DNA from: Sceloporus undulatus
Taxonomy: Eukaryota; Chordata; Lepidosauria; Squamata; Phrynosomatidae
Length of the DNA stretch: 64,000 bases
Direction: 5' to 3'
NCBI RefSeq assembly: GCF_019175285.1
Contig: NC_056522.1
Span: forward strand, 35,608,003 to 35,672,002
The notes beneath the pieces are model-generated. The model did not search any database, had not been told where the DNA came from, and was given only the letters and a program-made list of their open reading frames with translations. Made by a program: the position numbers and the translations under genes. This document shows, piece by piece, positions 41,826 through 49,619 of the stretch. How positions within the stretch are numbered: the stretch's first letter is position 1; each line of letters starts with the position of its first letter.

Positions 41826-44800
41826 GCTTTTATTTATATACCTCTTTTCCTCCAGATCAAAGCGGTGTACATACGATACGATAAAACTCTATTACACATG
41901 TCAAATACAATATTAAAAACAATTATAAAAACAATTGTAAACATTCAATTTTAAAAACAGTACAACTAGGATAGTCGGGATATCAAAATCTGGTTGGGGA
42001 ATACTTTCTTACAAAGGATCAGGAGGGTATGCTAACTGGAAGAGATGAGTTTTTAATACCTTCTTGAAGACTTCCAATGTACAGCTGGATCGAATCTCCT
42101 CCGGGAGTGCATTCCAGTGAGTCAGAGCCATCATTGTATAAGCTCTTTGGTGAGTCATTACCAATCTCACCTTGGGGTGTTCAAGCAACAATTTCCCCAT
42201 TGTTCTGAGGGTGCAGGGCGGATTATGTAGGGAGAGGCGTTCCCTCAAGTAACTCGGCTTTATAGGTAATAATCAACACTTTGTGATGGGCAACAGACTG
42301 GAAACAATGAATATACACCCCCATCCACAAAAAAGGAGACATAAAAGACTGAAGCAATTGTAGAAGCATAATATTAATCTCACATGCAAGCAAAATTATG
42401 CTTAAGATTCTGCAAAATAGACTCCAGCCATACATGGACGGAGAAATCCCAGAAGTGCAAGTCGGGTTCAGGAAAGGAAGAGGACCACATGACAAATATA
42501 AGATGGCTAATGAAGCATACAAAAGAATTCCAGGGGAAAAAAATCTCCCTGTGCTTTATAGATTACAACAAAGCATTTGACTGTATAGGTAACAAAAAGT
42601 TGTGGATGGCTCTTAAGGTCATGGTAGTCCTGATGAGAAATCTGTACTTGGGACATGAATCTACTGTCAGAACAGAATTCAGAGAAACAGGATGGTTCAC
42701 AGTTGGCATAGGGGTCAGGCAAGGATGCATTCTGTCCCCCTATTTGTTTAACTTGTATGAAGAAAATATCAGAAGAATAGCAATAGCAAGTACATTTCTA
42801 CACTGCTTATCAGTGAATTAGCACCCCCTATGCAGTTTATAATGCGTAAGCCAATTGCCCTCAGCAAGCTGGGTACTCATTTTACCAGTCTACGAAAGGA
42901 TGAAAGGCTGAGTCAGACTTGGAGCCCTTCAGGATGGAACTTACAACGTAGGAACCCTGGTGGTGCAGTGGTTAAATGCCTGTACTGCAGCCACTTACTC
43001 AAAACCATAAGGTTGCGTGTTCAAGACCAGCAAAAGGGCTCAAGCTCGACTCAGGCTTGCATCCTTCTGAGGTCGCTAAAATGAGTGCCCAGATTGTTGC
43101 GGCCAAATTAGCTTACAGTTGTAAACCGCTTAGACACTGCTTAGGCGGTATGAAGCGGTATATAAATGAAGTTTGTTTTGTTTTTGTTGTGGCTGCAGGA
43201 CCGACATTTAATCACTGTGTCACCAGGGCACCTTCAACAGAAAATATCACAGAATTAGGCCTGTTACAGACTGCCAAAATAAAGCTGCTTTGGGTCTCTT
43301 TGGAGGTATGCTATTTAAATGATGCATGCATCCTAAGAATCCGGAAGCTGCACCAAAAGCTGCACTCCAGTGCTTAGGAATGGAGTGTGGCTTTGGCGCG
43401 ACCTCTGGACTCTTAGGACCCATGCATCATTTAAACAGCATATCTCCAAAGAGATCCAAAGCAGCTTTATTTTGGCAGTCTGTAACAGGCCATAGAGTAA
43501 TTACTAAGGAAAGCAAGTAAGAAAGTGCAAATTAGGCTTGTTACGGAACATAAAACAAGAATAATGACTATGGAGGATCCACACAAATTCAGTCTAGACA
43601 ATGAAGAAATACAAATAGTTAAAGAGTTTCCTAGGGTCAAATATTGATCAGAACGGGGACTGTAGTCAATAAATCAGAAGAAGACTAGGGATGGGAAGGA
43701 CAGCTGTGAAAGTACTAGACAGGATCCTAAAGAACAAAGATATACAACTGAGCACTAAAGTTAGAATTGTCCAAACCATTGTATTCCTCATCATTATGTA
43801 CAGATGTGGGAGCTGGACAATTAACAAACAAGTTAGGAAGAAAATTCATTTGAGATGTGGTCCTGGAGGAGAGTGCTGAGGATACCGTGGACAGCCAAAA
43901 AGATAAACAAATGGGTCTTTAGTTTTTTGTGGGGGTTTTGGGCTATGTGTCCATGTTCTAGCAGAGTTTCTTTCTGACGTTTCTGCTCAAATGGGTCTTT
44001 GAGCAGATAAAGCCAGAAAGTTTTTTGGAAGTCAACATAATCATATTGAGGCTGTTATACTTTGGCCACATAATGAGAAGGCATGATTCACTAAAAAAGA
44101 CAATAATGCTAGGAAAGGTGGAGGGGAGCAGAAAGAGAGGAAGATTGCATGCTAGATGAATGGATTCAATCATAGAAATCACAGGCATGGATTTGAAGTA
44201 ACTAAGCAGAGTAGGGGAGTAGAGTAGGATAGGGGGTCTTGGAGATGTCTCATCTATGGGGTCACCATGAGTCAGGGCTGACTCGAGGCCAGTTAACAAA
44301 AACGTCGCATTAAATTTAATAAGGTGTATTTATGACTAGCATAGACTTGTGCATTAATCAGTTGATCAGTAAATTAAAGTTTTAGTTGAGCCAACAGTAA
44401 AAAAATATTTTTACCTTTGGCTTAAGAGTTAAGAACACTTCTTTAATTTTGAAAGCTTTTTAGCTCTCATCTTCCTAAAACCAGGAATGGAAAATAAGTT
44501 AACAGTGTAGTCTGTTTCCAGTGACTGACACCTGAAAAGTTAATAAAGAAGTTATTTCCTATCCTTAAAGGGACATTTTTAGTCAGCTTTTGAGGGGGGG
44601 GGGGTATTAATATTTTAATTATAATTCTCTGGGAAAAAGAAGTATTCCTTATTCAGTTGACAGCTCTACTTTATTTTAGTACAAAAATGGAGGTTATCAT
44701 GTTAGTCCATATAAACAGAACAAAATCCAACATGCATAAGTGAGCAATATACTATATTTATTAAGATCAACTATAATTCCACAATAGTATGCATGGTTTG

Positions 44801-46191
44801 AGCTTTCCCTCATTTAAAAGATTTGTTTTAATTCTTATGTGTGTGCAGACTGTAGACATTAATTACCTATTTTGTGTCCTTCAAGAAGCAGAAACTTGTG
44901 AAGCAGCTGCCTCTAGAAAGCATTTGCTTAGAAACAGATTCTCCTGCTCTAGGTCCTGAAAAACAGGTAAAGGATCAGCTGTGATATTTTCTTATCAAGA
45001 TCAGCAATAACAAATAAAAGATAAGATGCAAATGACAGGACTGGTGATAGCACACGAATTCAGAGAGGTGACAAGACCTAGAGATGTAAAAATGGGAGAA
45101 ATTCTTAATGGAATGAACTATGGACTCTGGTCAAAACTTGACAGATCAGCTAAATGTTTGGTTCTTTGAGCTAGATATGTCATCATTCCAGGTGTGATAT
45201 GATCGTGACAGTTGTGCCTGCAGAGTTTCTTTGGGTGCATCTACACTGCAGAAATAATGCAATTTGACACCAATTTGCTATAGCTCCATTCTATGGAATC
45301 CTGGGATTTGTAGTTTTACAGGGTCTTCTTTGAAAAGAGTGCTGGTGTCTCACAAAACTACAAATTCCAGGATTCTGTAGGGTGGAGCGATGGCAGTTGA
45401 AGTGGAATGAAATCATATTCTTTCTAAAGTGTAGATACACCCTTAGATGTCACTGGCTTGGTTCACCACAGACTCTTCTACCTTTTCTTAGCTGCAATGA
45501 AGTTCATGAACCCCACTTTCATAGGAAAAGCAGAAATAAAATAATAAATAATTGATGGTACTGAGGTAACACATGTTATCAAAAGTTGAGCTTTCCAAAA
45601 CGATGCCTCTTTTAGAAGACGGAAAGGGAACAGCATGAGGAAAAACAAAGGCTGGCTGCTTGACTTTCCTACAGCACCACGAACAAGGATGAAGAAGGGT
45701 GTTGAGTGGTTAGTGGAGTGGAAGAAGGAAAGCTGAGTTGTTCTTCATTTTTTCAATATCTCTTTGTTCTTAGTTCTTCTGTGTAGATGGCAGGTATAGT
45801 AAACTAGATGATGTTTTTAATGCACAGTAAAAGAGTAATCGTTTTAGATTTTACCATAATCTCTGAAACTGTAGCAATAATGATTGGGAAAGCCTGCCTT
45901 AATGTTGGAGAAAGGAGAGTGGTGAAGTTAATAAGTGCCAGACCACACCACATAGTCGGAACCATTCTTTAACAGCTGGCTCTAAAGATGCATTTAGTCA
46001 GCAATAGATGTTGATGAAGAAACCATAGTTCTGTATTTGTATTTCAGGTAAGAAATGAACCAAAGAATATCTTCATTGCTGCAGAATACATTGCTAAAAT
46101 CAAAGGAATTTCGGTGGACGATGTTTTACACATAACAACACAGAATGCACTGAAGGTTTTCCCCAAATTGAAAAACATCATCCGGAAGTAG
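26626..46191 (+). CDS. TATDN3: TATDN3, TatD-family metal-dependent DNase-like protein (gene span)
   Basis: Ten coding exons: 26626-26676, 29645-29677, 33845-33918, 34880-34964, 35608-35670, 37170-37279, 37835-37890, 38560-38672, 44886-44966, 46048-46191. They total 810 bases, join in phase and give 269 residues (human about 274). The TatD TIM-barrel hydrolase ligands are all present: H7 and H9 (DCHCHL), E102 (LLAIGE/VGLDF), H142 (NVHSRS), H165 (LLHAFDG) and D213 (LETDSP). TatD proteins are two-metal nucleases; the precise cellular role of TATDN3 is not settled. The ATG at 26626 has a good context (CCGCGATGG), and the N-terminus is slightly shorter than the human one. It is divergent from NSL1 and is followed by SPATA45, as in mammals. 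All borders are GT/AG. Confidence 0.97.
26755..26845. mobile_element. Fold-back repeat remnant in TATDN3 intron 1
   Basis: GGAATTCTGGGAGTTGGAGT and CTGCAAATCCCAGAATGTCA are the inverted central arms of the fold-back family seen intact at 62263-62483. Confidence 0.5.
26861..27256 (+). mobile_element. TA-flanked TIR element (family of 52855-53187)
   Basis: Starts after TA as CGCTCGTCCCTCCACATTTG and ends near AATGCAGAGGGTGAGTCT. Internally, CAACTCTGTGGTCGATGTCT and its inverted copies occur several times, so part of the middle is amplified. Non-coding. Confidence 0.7.
27257..27455 (-). mobile_element. tRNA-derived SINE, L2-like tail (group B)
   Basis: Reverse complement begins with a tRNA-like head (AGTGGCGCAGTGGTCAAATC, CTGTACTGCAGCCAGTATTG, GTTGTGAGTTCGATCCC) and ends in the body AAGCGGTTTACAAAG-type 3' part. 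Inserted next to the Tigger-like element in TATDN3 intron 1. Confidence 0.85.
27456..27915. other. TATDN3 intron 1, no recognised feature
   Basis: Contains a very AT-rich stretch with A/T runs at 27595-27680 and a poly-C/G patch. No gene or named repeat was seen. Confidence 0.45.
27917..28040 (+). mobile_element. Group A SINE, 3' part
   Basis: CTTGCCAAGAAACCCCATGA, then TAGGGTCGCTATAAGTCAGA and AACGACTTCAAGGCACACAA: the BovB-like tail of the tRNA/CORE-type SINE. The head is missing. Confidence 0.75.
28103..28290. mobile_element. Fold-back repeat (palindromic MITE family F)
   Basis: Inverted arms CTACAGTTCCCAGGATTCCC and AATTTTGGGAACTGTATTTT surround TTAGCCTTCTCTGTCAG; right terminus GCAGTGTGTTTTGGACC. 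No coding content. Confidence 0.75.
28281..28466 (-). mobile_element. Group A SINE
   Basis: Plus strand starts ACCTTCAAGTCATTTCCGAC and ends CACTCAAACCACTATGCCAT; contains GGCTGAGAGAGTGTGACTTG. It abuts the fold-back repeat on its left. Confidence 0.8.
28480..28566 (+). mobile_element. Group A SINE tail fragment
   Basis: TCTTGCCGAAAAAACTCCAT, then TAGGGTCACCATAGGTCGAA and AACACAACA. Confidence 0.6.
28676..28790. repeat. Unclassified interspersed repeat (family of 36265 and 58155)
   Basis: AAGGGATCTTGCAGCATCTT, then TGAGACTTACTGAAAGAAAG and a TGTGAGGAAATAG end. The same order occurs at 36265-36445 and 58155-58290. Confidence 0.65.
28790..28955. mobile_element. Fold-back repeat, diverged copy
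   Basis: ACAGAATCCTGGGATTTATA and AAAATCCCAGGATTCCATAG are the inverted arms around ACAGAGAAGGCTAAA. Confidence 0.65.
28956..29290. other. GC-rich block, probably non-coding transposon
   Basis: GC- and CpG-rich sequence inside AT-rich intron 1. Open frames on both strands have no recognisable domain. It may be another GC-rich non-autonomous element, but termini were not found. Confidence 0.35.
29645..29677 (+). CDS. TATDN3: TATDN3 exon 2
   Basis: A 33-base micro-exon encoding [11 protein letters not shown], with ATTTCAG acceptor and GTTTGT donor. Human has DLDDVLEKAKK at this place. Confidence 0.93.
29678..30500. other. TATDN3 intron 2, no recognised feature
   Basis: Ordinary intronic sequence after the 33-base exon 2. 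I could name no repeat until the fold-back at 30501. Confidence 0.45.
31160..31756 (+). repeat. ~600-bp polypyrimidine tract (TTC/TCC)n
   Basis: Almost pure C/T on the plus strand with only a few G/A interruptions, built from mixed TTC, TCC and TCCTCT units. Open frames across it (Phe/Leu/Ser or Glu/Lys runs) are artefacts. Such homopurine-homopyrimidine mirror-type tracts can form triplex DNA. Confidence 0.95.
31757..31972 (-). mobile_element. Group A SINE in hAT-like element
   Basis: Starts TTGTTGTTGTTGTGTGCCTT, contains GAGGCTGAGAGAGTGTGACT and ends with the tRNA-like TTTGAACCCTGGTCTCC. Confidence 0.85.
32003..32225 (-). mobile_element. Second group A SINE in tandem
   Basis: TTGTGTACCTTCAAGTTGTT to AACCCTGGTCTCCAGAGTCC, same orientation as the SINE just to its left. 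The intervening 30 bases include a possible older target. Confidence 0.82.
32516..33844. other. TATDN3 intron 2 continued, pyrimidine-rich
   Basis: C/T-rich sequence at 32660-33170 and a (GGAA)n run at 33352-33378. No gene or named transposon was found. Confidence 0.5.
33845..33918 (+). CDS. TATDN3: TATDN3 exon 3
   Basis: Encodes [20 protein letters not shown] and QLSE plus two bases of an Arg codon. Acceptor TTTCAG, donor GTATTG. Confidence 0.96.
34409..34641 (+). mobile_element. MER2-like Tigger element
   Basis: After TA: CAGTCAGTCAGCCCTCCATA, then CCACAGATTCAAGCATCCAC, and on the right GGGGTCCTGGAACCAAACCC and CAAGGGCCCACTATA. This is the classic MER2 end arrangement. Confidence 0.8.
34880..34964 (+). 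CDS. TATDN3: TATDN3 exon 4
   Basis: Completes Arg53 and reads [16 protein letters not shown], the conserved CLGxHPVQ strand, then a variable loop. Acceptor ATCTAG, donor GTGACA. Confidence 0.95.
34965..35415. other. TATDN3 intron 4, no recognised feature
   Basis: Intronic sequence; the 108-residue open frame at 34970 is hydrophobic by composition and has no family signature. Confidence 0.4.
35416..35552. mobile_element. Fold-back repeat, partial
   Basis: Left arm GTAGTTTTGTGAGATATTTA, right arm ACTACAAATCCCAAAATTCC, then GGTTAAAGTGGTGTCAAACT and ATTTTTGCAGTGCAG. It ends about 55 bases before TATDN3 exon 5. Confidence 0.7.
35608..35670 (+). CDS. TATDN3: TATDN3 exon 5
   Basis: Encodes [20 protein letters not shown] plus E102, the metal-binding glutamate, as the last codon before the GTAAGC donor. 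Confidence 0.96.
35671..36264. other. TATDN3 intron 5, no recognised feature
   Basis: Ordinary AT-rich intron sequence. Confidence 0.4.
36265..36445. repeat. Unclassified interspersed repeat with inverted arms
   Basis: TATCTTGCAGCTCCTTTGAG and GTGCTGCAAGATCCCTTTGT are inverted; the copy ends TCCAGACTAATATGGCTAAA. Two relatives lie at 28676 and 58155. Confidence 0.65.
36457..36668 (-). mobile_element. Group A SINE
   Basis: TTGTTGTTGTGTGCCTTCAG through GGATTCGAACCCTGATCTCC and CAGAGTTGTAGTCCAATGC. Full-length in TATDN3 intron 5. Confidence 0.85.
37170..37279 (+). CDS. TATDN3: TATDN3 exon 6
   Basis: Encodes [15 protein letters not shown], then [18 protein letters not shown] and two bases of a Leu codon. 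Acceptor TCTCCAG, donor GTAGGT. Confidence 0.96.
37835..37890 (+). CDS. TATDN3: TATDN3 exon 7
   Basis: Encodes [18 protein letters not shown] with the conserved metal-ligand H142. Acceptor TTTTAG, donor GTATTT. Confidence 0.97.
37891..38559. other. TATDN3 intron 7, no recognised feature
   Basis: No repeat or gene recognised in this 0.67-kb intron. Confidence 0.4.
38560..38672 (+). CDS. TATDN3: TATDN3 exon 8
   Basis: Encodes [20 protein letters not shown], then [17 protein letters not shown]165 of LLHAFDG is a metal ligand. Acceptor CTCCTTAG, donor GTGAGA. Confidence 0.97.
39245..40372 (+). mobile_element. BovB (RTE-clade) LINE, 5'-truncated
   Basis: Plus-strand remnants: ATCATAATGTGCTTTATAGA ([11 protein letters not shown]), CTATACTCAGGAAAAAAGGT (NLYSG), a conserved [30 protein letters not shown] and [20 protein letters not shown] further on, then the 3' end TTGACTTGAGGGCAGTTAAC. 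Many stops and small deletions. It lies in TATDN3 intron 8. Confidence 0.88.
40502..40862. mobile_element. ~360-bp near-perfect palindrome (fold-back element)
   Basis: Outer ends GGACTTTATTACACTGGG and CCCAGTGTGATACAGTCC are inverted, as are the inner GAATAAAGAGGAATTATAGC and GCTATAATTCCTCTTTATT arms around the centre. Almost the whole unit folds back on itself. A relative is at 62650-62856. Confidence 0.8.
41790..41826 (+). repeat. (AAT)n microsatellite at LINE tail
   Basis: About 11 AAT units. It is the 3' tail of the adjacent minus-strand L2 copy. Confidence 0.9.
41827..42297 (-). mobile_element. L2-clade LINE 3' fragment
   Basis: Minus strand encodes [20 protein letters not shown] and [20 protein letters not shown], then [19 protein letters not shown], the same C-terminus as the copy at 265-3487, followed by a 3' UTR with AAAGCGGTGTACA-like end and the AAT tail. 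Confidence 0.9.
42783..43232 (-). mobile_element. Group B SINE (minus) split by a second group B SINE
   Basis: The minus copy consists of 42783-42950 (tail to middle) and 43186-43232 (GGCTGCAGGACCGACATTTA, head). The imperfect direct repeat AGAAAATATCA at 42771 and 43239 marks its insertion in BovB. Confidence 0.85.
42951..43185 (+). mobile_element. Group B SINE (plus), nested
   Basis: Head AGGAACCCTGGTGGTGCAGT, GTTAAATGCCTGTACTGCAG, B box GTTCAAGACC-like, body CTGAGGTCGCTAAAATGAGT, end AAGCGGTATATAAATGAAG. It is nearly complete and in opposite orientation to its host SINE. Confidence 0.9.
43258..43491. mobile_element. 234-bp palindromic element with TTACAGAC termini
   Basis: Ends GGCCTGTTACAGACTGCCAA and TTGGCAGTCTGTAACAGGCC are perfect inverted repeats, extending with few mismatches for about 85 bp per arm. 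Flanks TTA and ATA could be a mutated 3-bp duplication (PIF/Harbinger-like), but class is uncertain. It shares termini with the GC-rich element at 21321-21875. Confidence 0.8.
43921..43987. mobile_element. 67-bp truncated retroposon with exact 13-bp TSD
   Basis: AGTTTTTTGTGGGGGTTTTG to CTTTCTGACGTTTCTGCT equals the left arm of the element at 19324-19497. It is bounded by CAAATGGGTCTTT at 43908-43920 and 43988-44000. Confidence 0.85.
44311..44885. other. TATDN3 intron 8, no recognised feature
   Basis: AT-rich intron sequence with a poly-G run near 44595; nothing else could be named. Confidence 0.4.
44886..44966 (+). CDS. TATDN3: TATDN3 exon 9
   Basis: Encodes [20 protein letters not shown] and ALGPEKQ with the catalytic D213. 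Acceptor CTTCAAG, donor GTAAAG. The preceding 6.2-kb intron is packed with repeats. Confidence 0.97.
45233..45442. mobile_element. Fold-back repeat (family F, GGTGCATCTACACTGCAG subfamily)
   Basis: Arms GGAATCCTGGGATTTGTAGT and ACTACAAATTCCAGGATTCT; ends GGGTGCATCTACACTGCAG and AAAGTGTAGATACACCC. In TATDN3 intron 9. Confidence 0.8.
46048..46191 (+). CDS. TATDN3: TATDN3 exon 10 with stop
   Basis: Encodes [20 protein letters not shown], then [20 protein letters not shown] and the end LKNIIRK, stop TAG. The C-terminal helix NALKVFP is the usual TatD ending. Confidence 0.97.
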   Translation, partial: VRNEPKNIFIAAEYIAKIKGISVDDVLHITTQNALKVFPKLKNIIRK

Positions 46192-46461
46192 CAATGTCTT
46201 AATCTAAGACAGGCAAATATCCTTGTTATCTGTGGACATATGGACATAATTTTACATTTTGTTTTAGGTTCTGTCTTTGGTTCTTCTATCATGTCTGTCA
46301 GTTGACCAGTGGGGTCAAGTATAGAATTTATGGTTCTGTTTTTTAAATTTAGTGACATTCAGATTCTTCTTAAAGGAGTTAGCTATAACTGTTATTTTAC
46401 ATCTACAAATTAATTCCTTTTGAGCCTAATGAGCAATTAAAGGCAGAGGAAAGGGTATGTG

Positions 46462-46467
46462 AATAAA
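46462..46467 (+). promoter_or_regulatory. TATDN3: Polyadenylation signal of TATDN3
   Basis: AATAAA 271 bases after the stop codon, the first canonical hexamer downstream. Gives a short 3' UTR of about 0.3 kb. Confidence 0.7.
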
Positions 46468-46499
46468 GCTAAGTCATTTATTTCTCATATTTGTATATG

Positions 46500-47400
46500 T
46501 CATCTTCTGTAGAGTTCAGCCCAGCATACATGGAATCTTCTGACCCTCACAGTAGTACCGAGGCAGATTAAGAGAGAATGTAATTTGTCTTCATTCGTAG
46601 CAGAATGAAAATCTGAACTGGGTTTTCCTCACTTAAAGTAAACCAGTAAAGTTTGCAGTCCTACAGACAACCTCATGGGCTGCTCAAAGCAAATGTGATG
46701 CAAAAGATAGGTTAGCCTAACAGTTGGAACACATTGATGCAGTTCACCTTCAGTGATTTATACTAATCTGTTAAAATCCCAGTTCAGTAAAAGCTATATA
46801 ATAACTTTATCACACTTAGCTATAGGGATTTAAAACAGGGTGAGCAATGTCTGGGGTTGAGGGGCACTGCTGCCCAGCAAAGACCTATGGGCCTGTACGC
46901 ACACAGATGGCTCCTGCCTCTCTACTGCCACTGTAGTGGGGAAAAGTACCATGGTACTTTCAAGGAGCCATTTGTCCATTAAAAGAAGGTGTGTGCTCCC
47001 ATGCTCATCTTCTTTACTAATGGATTAGAGCTTTGAAAAAGTTTCCAAGAGCATAAATATGCTTCTAAACTAGATATAAGGGAATCATGTACTGATCACC
47101 ACACAAGGCTACAATGTAGCTTTTTTATGGTAGTAATAGGATATGGGAACCTTCTAGATCCCTCCAAAAATGACTGGGAGCTATATTAGCTATCCCCTAT
47201 TTAGAAAAAGAAAACACAGACTATTCCTTGATAAGTTCAAGATCACAAAATATTGTCCAAGCTTTTGAATTCCTTAGAACTCTCCAATAGGCAACATATT
47301 AAAGTACATAGAAATAGGGTAGATGAAGTGGATGGTGTAGAAATAATGAATCAGCCTAATCAGTGATGAGTAATTATAAGGGTTCAACAATCTCTGGAGC
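46500..47400. other. Intergenic, no recognised gene
   Basis: Downstream of TATDN3. A short GC-richer patch at 46850-46990 may be a transposon remnant. Confidence 0.4.
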
Positions 47401-47407
47401 CAACACA

Positions 47408-47640
47408 TATTGTTGCTGTGTGCTTTCAAGTTGTTTCCGATCTATGTTGACCTTAAGGCAAACTATCATGGGATTTTCTTGGCAAGATTGGTTCAGAAAA
47501 GGGTTGCCTTTTCCTTTCTCTGGTGATGGACAAGTGTGATTTACCCAGGGTCACACTCAATGGACTTCCATGGTTGAGCAGGGATTCGAAACCTGGTCTA
47601 GGCAGAGAACACCAAATCTCTCAAGAGACGCCACCATGAT
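47408..47640 (-). mobile_element. Group A SINE
   Basis: TTGTTGCTGTGTGCTTTCAA to GGGATTCGAAACCTGGTCT and a degenerate 5' end. Confidence 0.82.
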
Positions 47641-47660
47641 TTAGCTTTACAAAATATTTA

Positions 47661-48298
47661 CCCGTATTTTCCGGCGTATAAGACAACTGGACATATAAGA
47701 CGACCCCCAACTTTTCCAGTTAAAATATAGAGTTTGGGATATACTTGCCGTATATGACTACCCCTCCTCCAATGCACACCAAATAAAATTTTTAAAAAAA
47801 ACATGAGATTTGATTTCAATATGGTAATTTTAATTGCAATGTTTATGACATGCAGGTACTTAGCAGGAAAACTTGTTTTATACAAAGCCTGTTTGGATTG
47901 GTCAGCTCTCCCTGCCTGCCCAGCCCTCCCTGTCTCCAAGACTATCAGAGCGGTAGTGCAAACACGACTCTTTTTTCCATACCCCGGGTGTCCTGGATGC
48001 CTGCAGCTTGCTCCGCCCTTCACTTACACCTTCCCGGTGAGGCGCCCCTCACCTTGTCATCAGGACCGTGTTAAGTCACTTCTTTCCACAAATCCTGGTG
48101 AGTCACCACATATGGTGGGGATGCAGCCGTGGCCATTTTGAGCTCCCTCCACCATATGCGGCAACTGCAGATTCTCCAGTCCAGCTTGGAGGTTTCAGCA
48201 CCTGTCCTGTAAGACAACACCCGGTGTATAAAACAGCCCCTGACTTTTGAGAAGATTTTCCTGGGTTAAAAAGTAGTCTTATACGCCAGAAAATACAG
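47661..48298. mobile_element. TA-flanked TIR element, 638 bp
   Basis: Ends CCCGTATTTTCCGGCGTATA and TATACGCCAGAAAATACAG are inverted, with TA on both sides (47659-47660, 48299-48300). Sub-terminal AAGACGACCCCCAACTTTTC is repeated as CCCCTGACTTTTGAGAAG. Tc1/mariner-like, non-coding interior. Confidence 0.8.
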
Positions 48299-49557
48299 TA
48301 GGTGCTGTTTTGGTTAAACATGCCAAATGTCCCATTTAAAAAAAGTTTCATCTTTGTGGGAGGTTAAAACCCCCAAACAGAAAGTCCATTTGCTTTCTCT
48401 TTAGGATTCCCTGTAGCAGCTAAAATGGAGTACCTTCACAACCACAAAACATATTCAAGGGTAGCTGTGTTTGCTATATAGCAAAGCTTAATAAAGAGGA
48501 CTGTGATCTCACAATGGATAGAGAATCTTGGATTTCACAAGAACTACTTTTTGTATTGCTAATGGAATTAAAATGTTATCTCCTGGACTTCGGAATGCTT
48601 TGTTTCCAGTGCCACATGGCCAGGAGGAGGAGCCTGTTTACATAAATATCCTTCCACAGAACAACACAACAACACCTTGAAAAAATGTAGGTCTGTGACT
48701 AACATTGTCATTTTATCACTTTTTTTTCCTCCTGTATGATTTTTCAAAGACCTTTGCCTGATGAAGAAAGCAGTGATGCTTTGAAATCTTGCATTATGTA
48801 TTTTGTGCATTTTGTTTGGTGAAATAAAGGTATCGCTGTTTGTTGATTTTGGATGTTATCATACTTTGCTATATGGCCTGCATTCCTCACCATTGGTTAC
48901 ACTACCTAGGGCTGCTTCTGCAGTCCAGTAACATATGGAGGGTCAGAGTTTACTCATGTCTACTTTAGGAAGAAAATCGGGGGGTGGGGGGGGAGACAAA
49001 AAAAATCCCAGTGTGAACTTTAGCTATAAAATGTTGAGCGATGTGGGGGAAATGATAAATGTGGGGTGAGGCAATAGGAATGTGGATGGATTACCCTGGA
49101 ACAGGGCATTACCTAATATGTAATAAAGCCCATCTCTTTGGTCTTGATGTGGGGAACAATAACATTATGAAGTATTTTCTCTATATTTGATCATCTAGTT
49201 GTGAGTTGATGAAAAGTTCTACCTCTTTTCTGGTGGTAATACTATTTAAAAAGGAATATAAAAGTGACTTGCTCTCCTTTATTTTACATTTTCATATTTA
49301 AAAAGAAAGAGCTTTCTCTATGAACTTTCACAGTCATCCCCTATGTGGGAAATTCCCCGACAAGCAGCTGGAACCCAGAAGCGATGCTCTATCTGCCTTT
49401 GAACACAGGAAGTCACTGTTTGAAGTCAGACTGTTCAGTATTGTTCGCTCTGATGCAGTGACTATATGACAGTTACCTTTGCACAGAAAAGGATAGAATG
49501 CAAAGCGAGAAGGAAGAGAACAAAACATGGAACATATTGTCAGAGAAAATGGCTAGA

Positions 49558-49567
49558 NNNNNNNNNN
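49558..49567. other. Assembly gap, 10 N
   Basis: Ten undetermined bases directly before a TTTC microsatellite, which probably caused the break. Confidence 0.99.
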
Positions 49568-49569
49568 TT

Positions 49570-49617
<48 letters not shown>

Positions 49618-49619
49618 TG
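49568..49619 (+). repeat. (TTTC)n microsatellite
   Basis: About 13 units next to the gap; its true length is unknown because it borders the N run. Confidence 0.95.

Larger units (their letters stand above)
42298..44310 (+). mobile_element. BovB LINE, interrupted by several younger elements
   Basis: BovB pieces are at 42298-42773, about 43492-43920 and 43988-44310. They read [55 protein letters not shown], then [19 protein letters not shown] and [17 protein letters not shown], ending at CGAGGCCAGTTAACAA. The gaps are filled by nested SINEs (42774-43240), a palindromic element (43258-43491) and a small retroposon (43921-43987). It lies in TATDN3 intron 8. Confidence 0.9.

Noticed and set aside
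47803-48141. 112-residue open frame in intergenic DNA
   Set aside because: It falls inside the TA-flanked element at 47661-48298 and has no domain signature.
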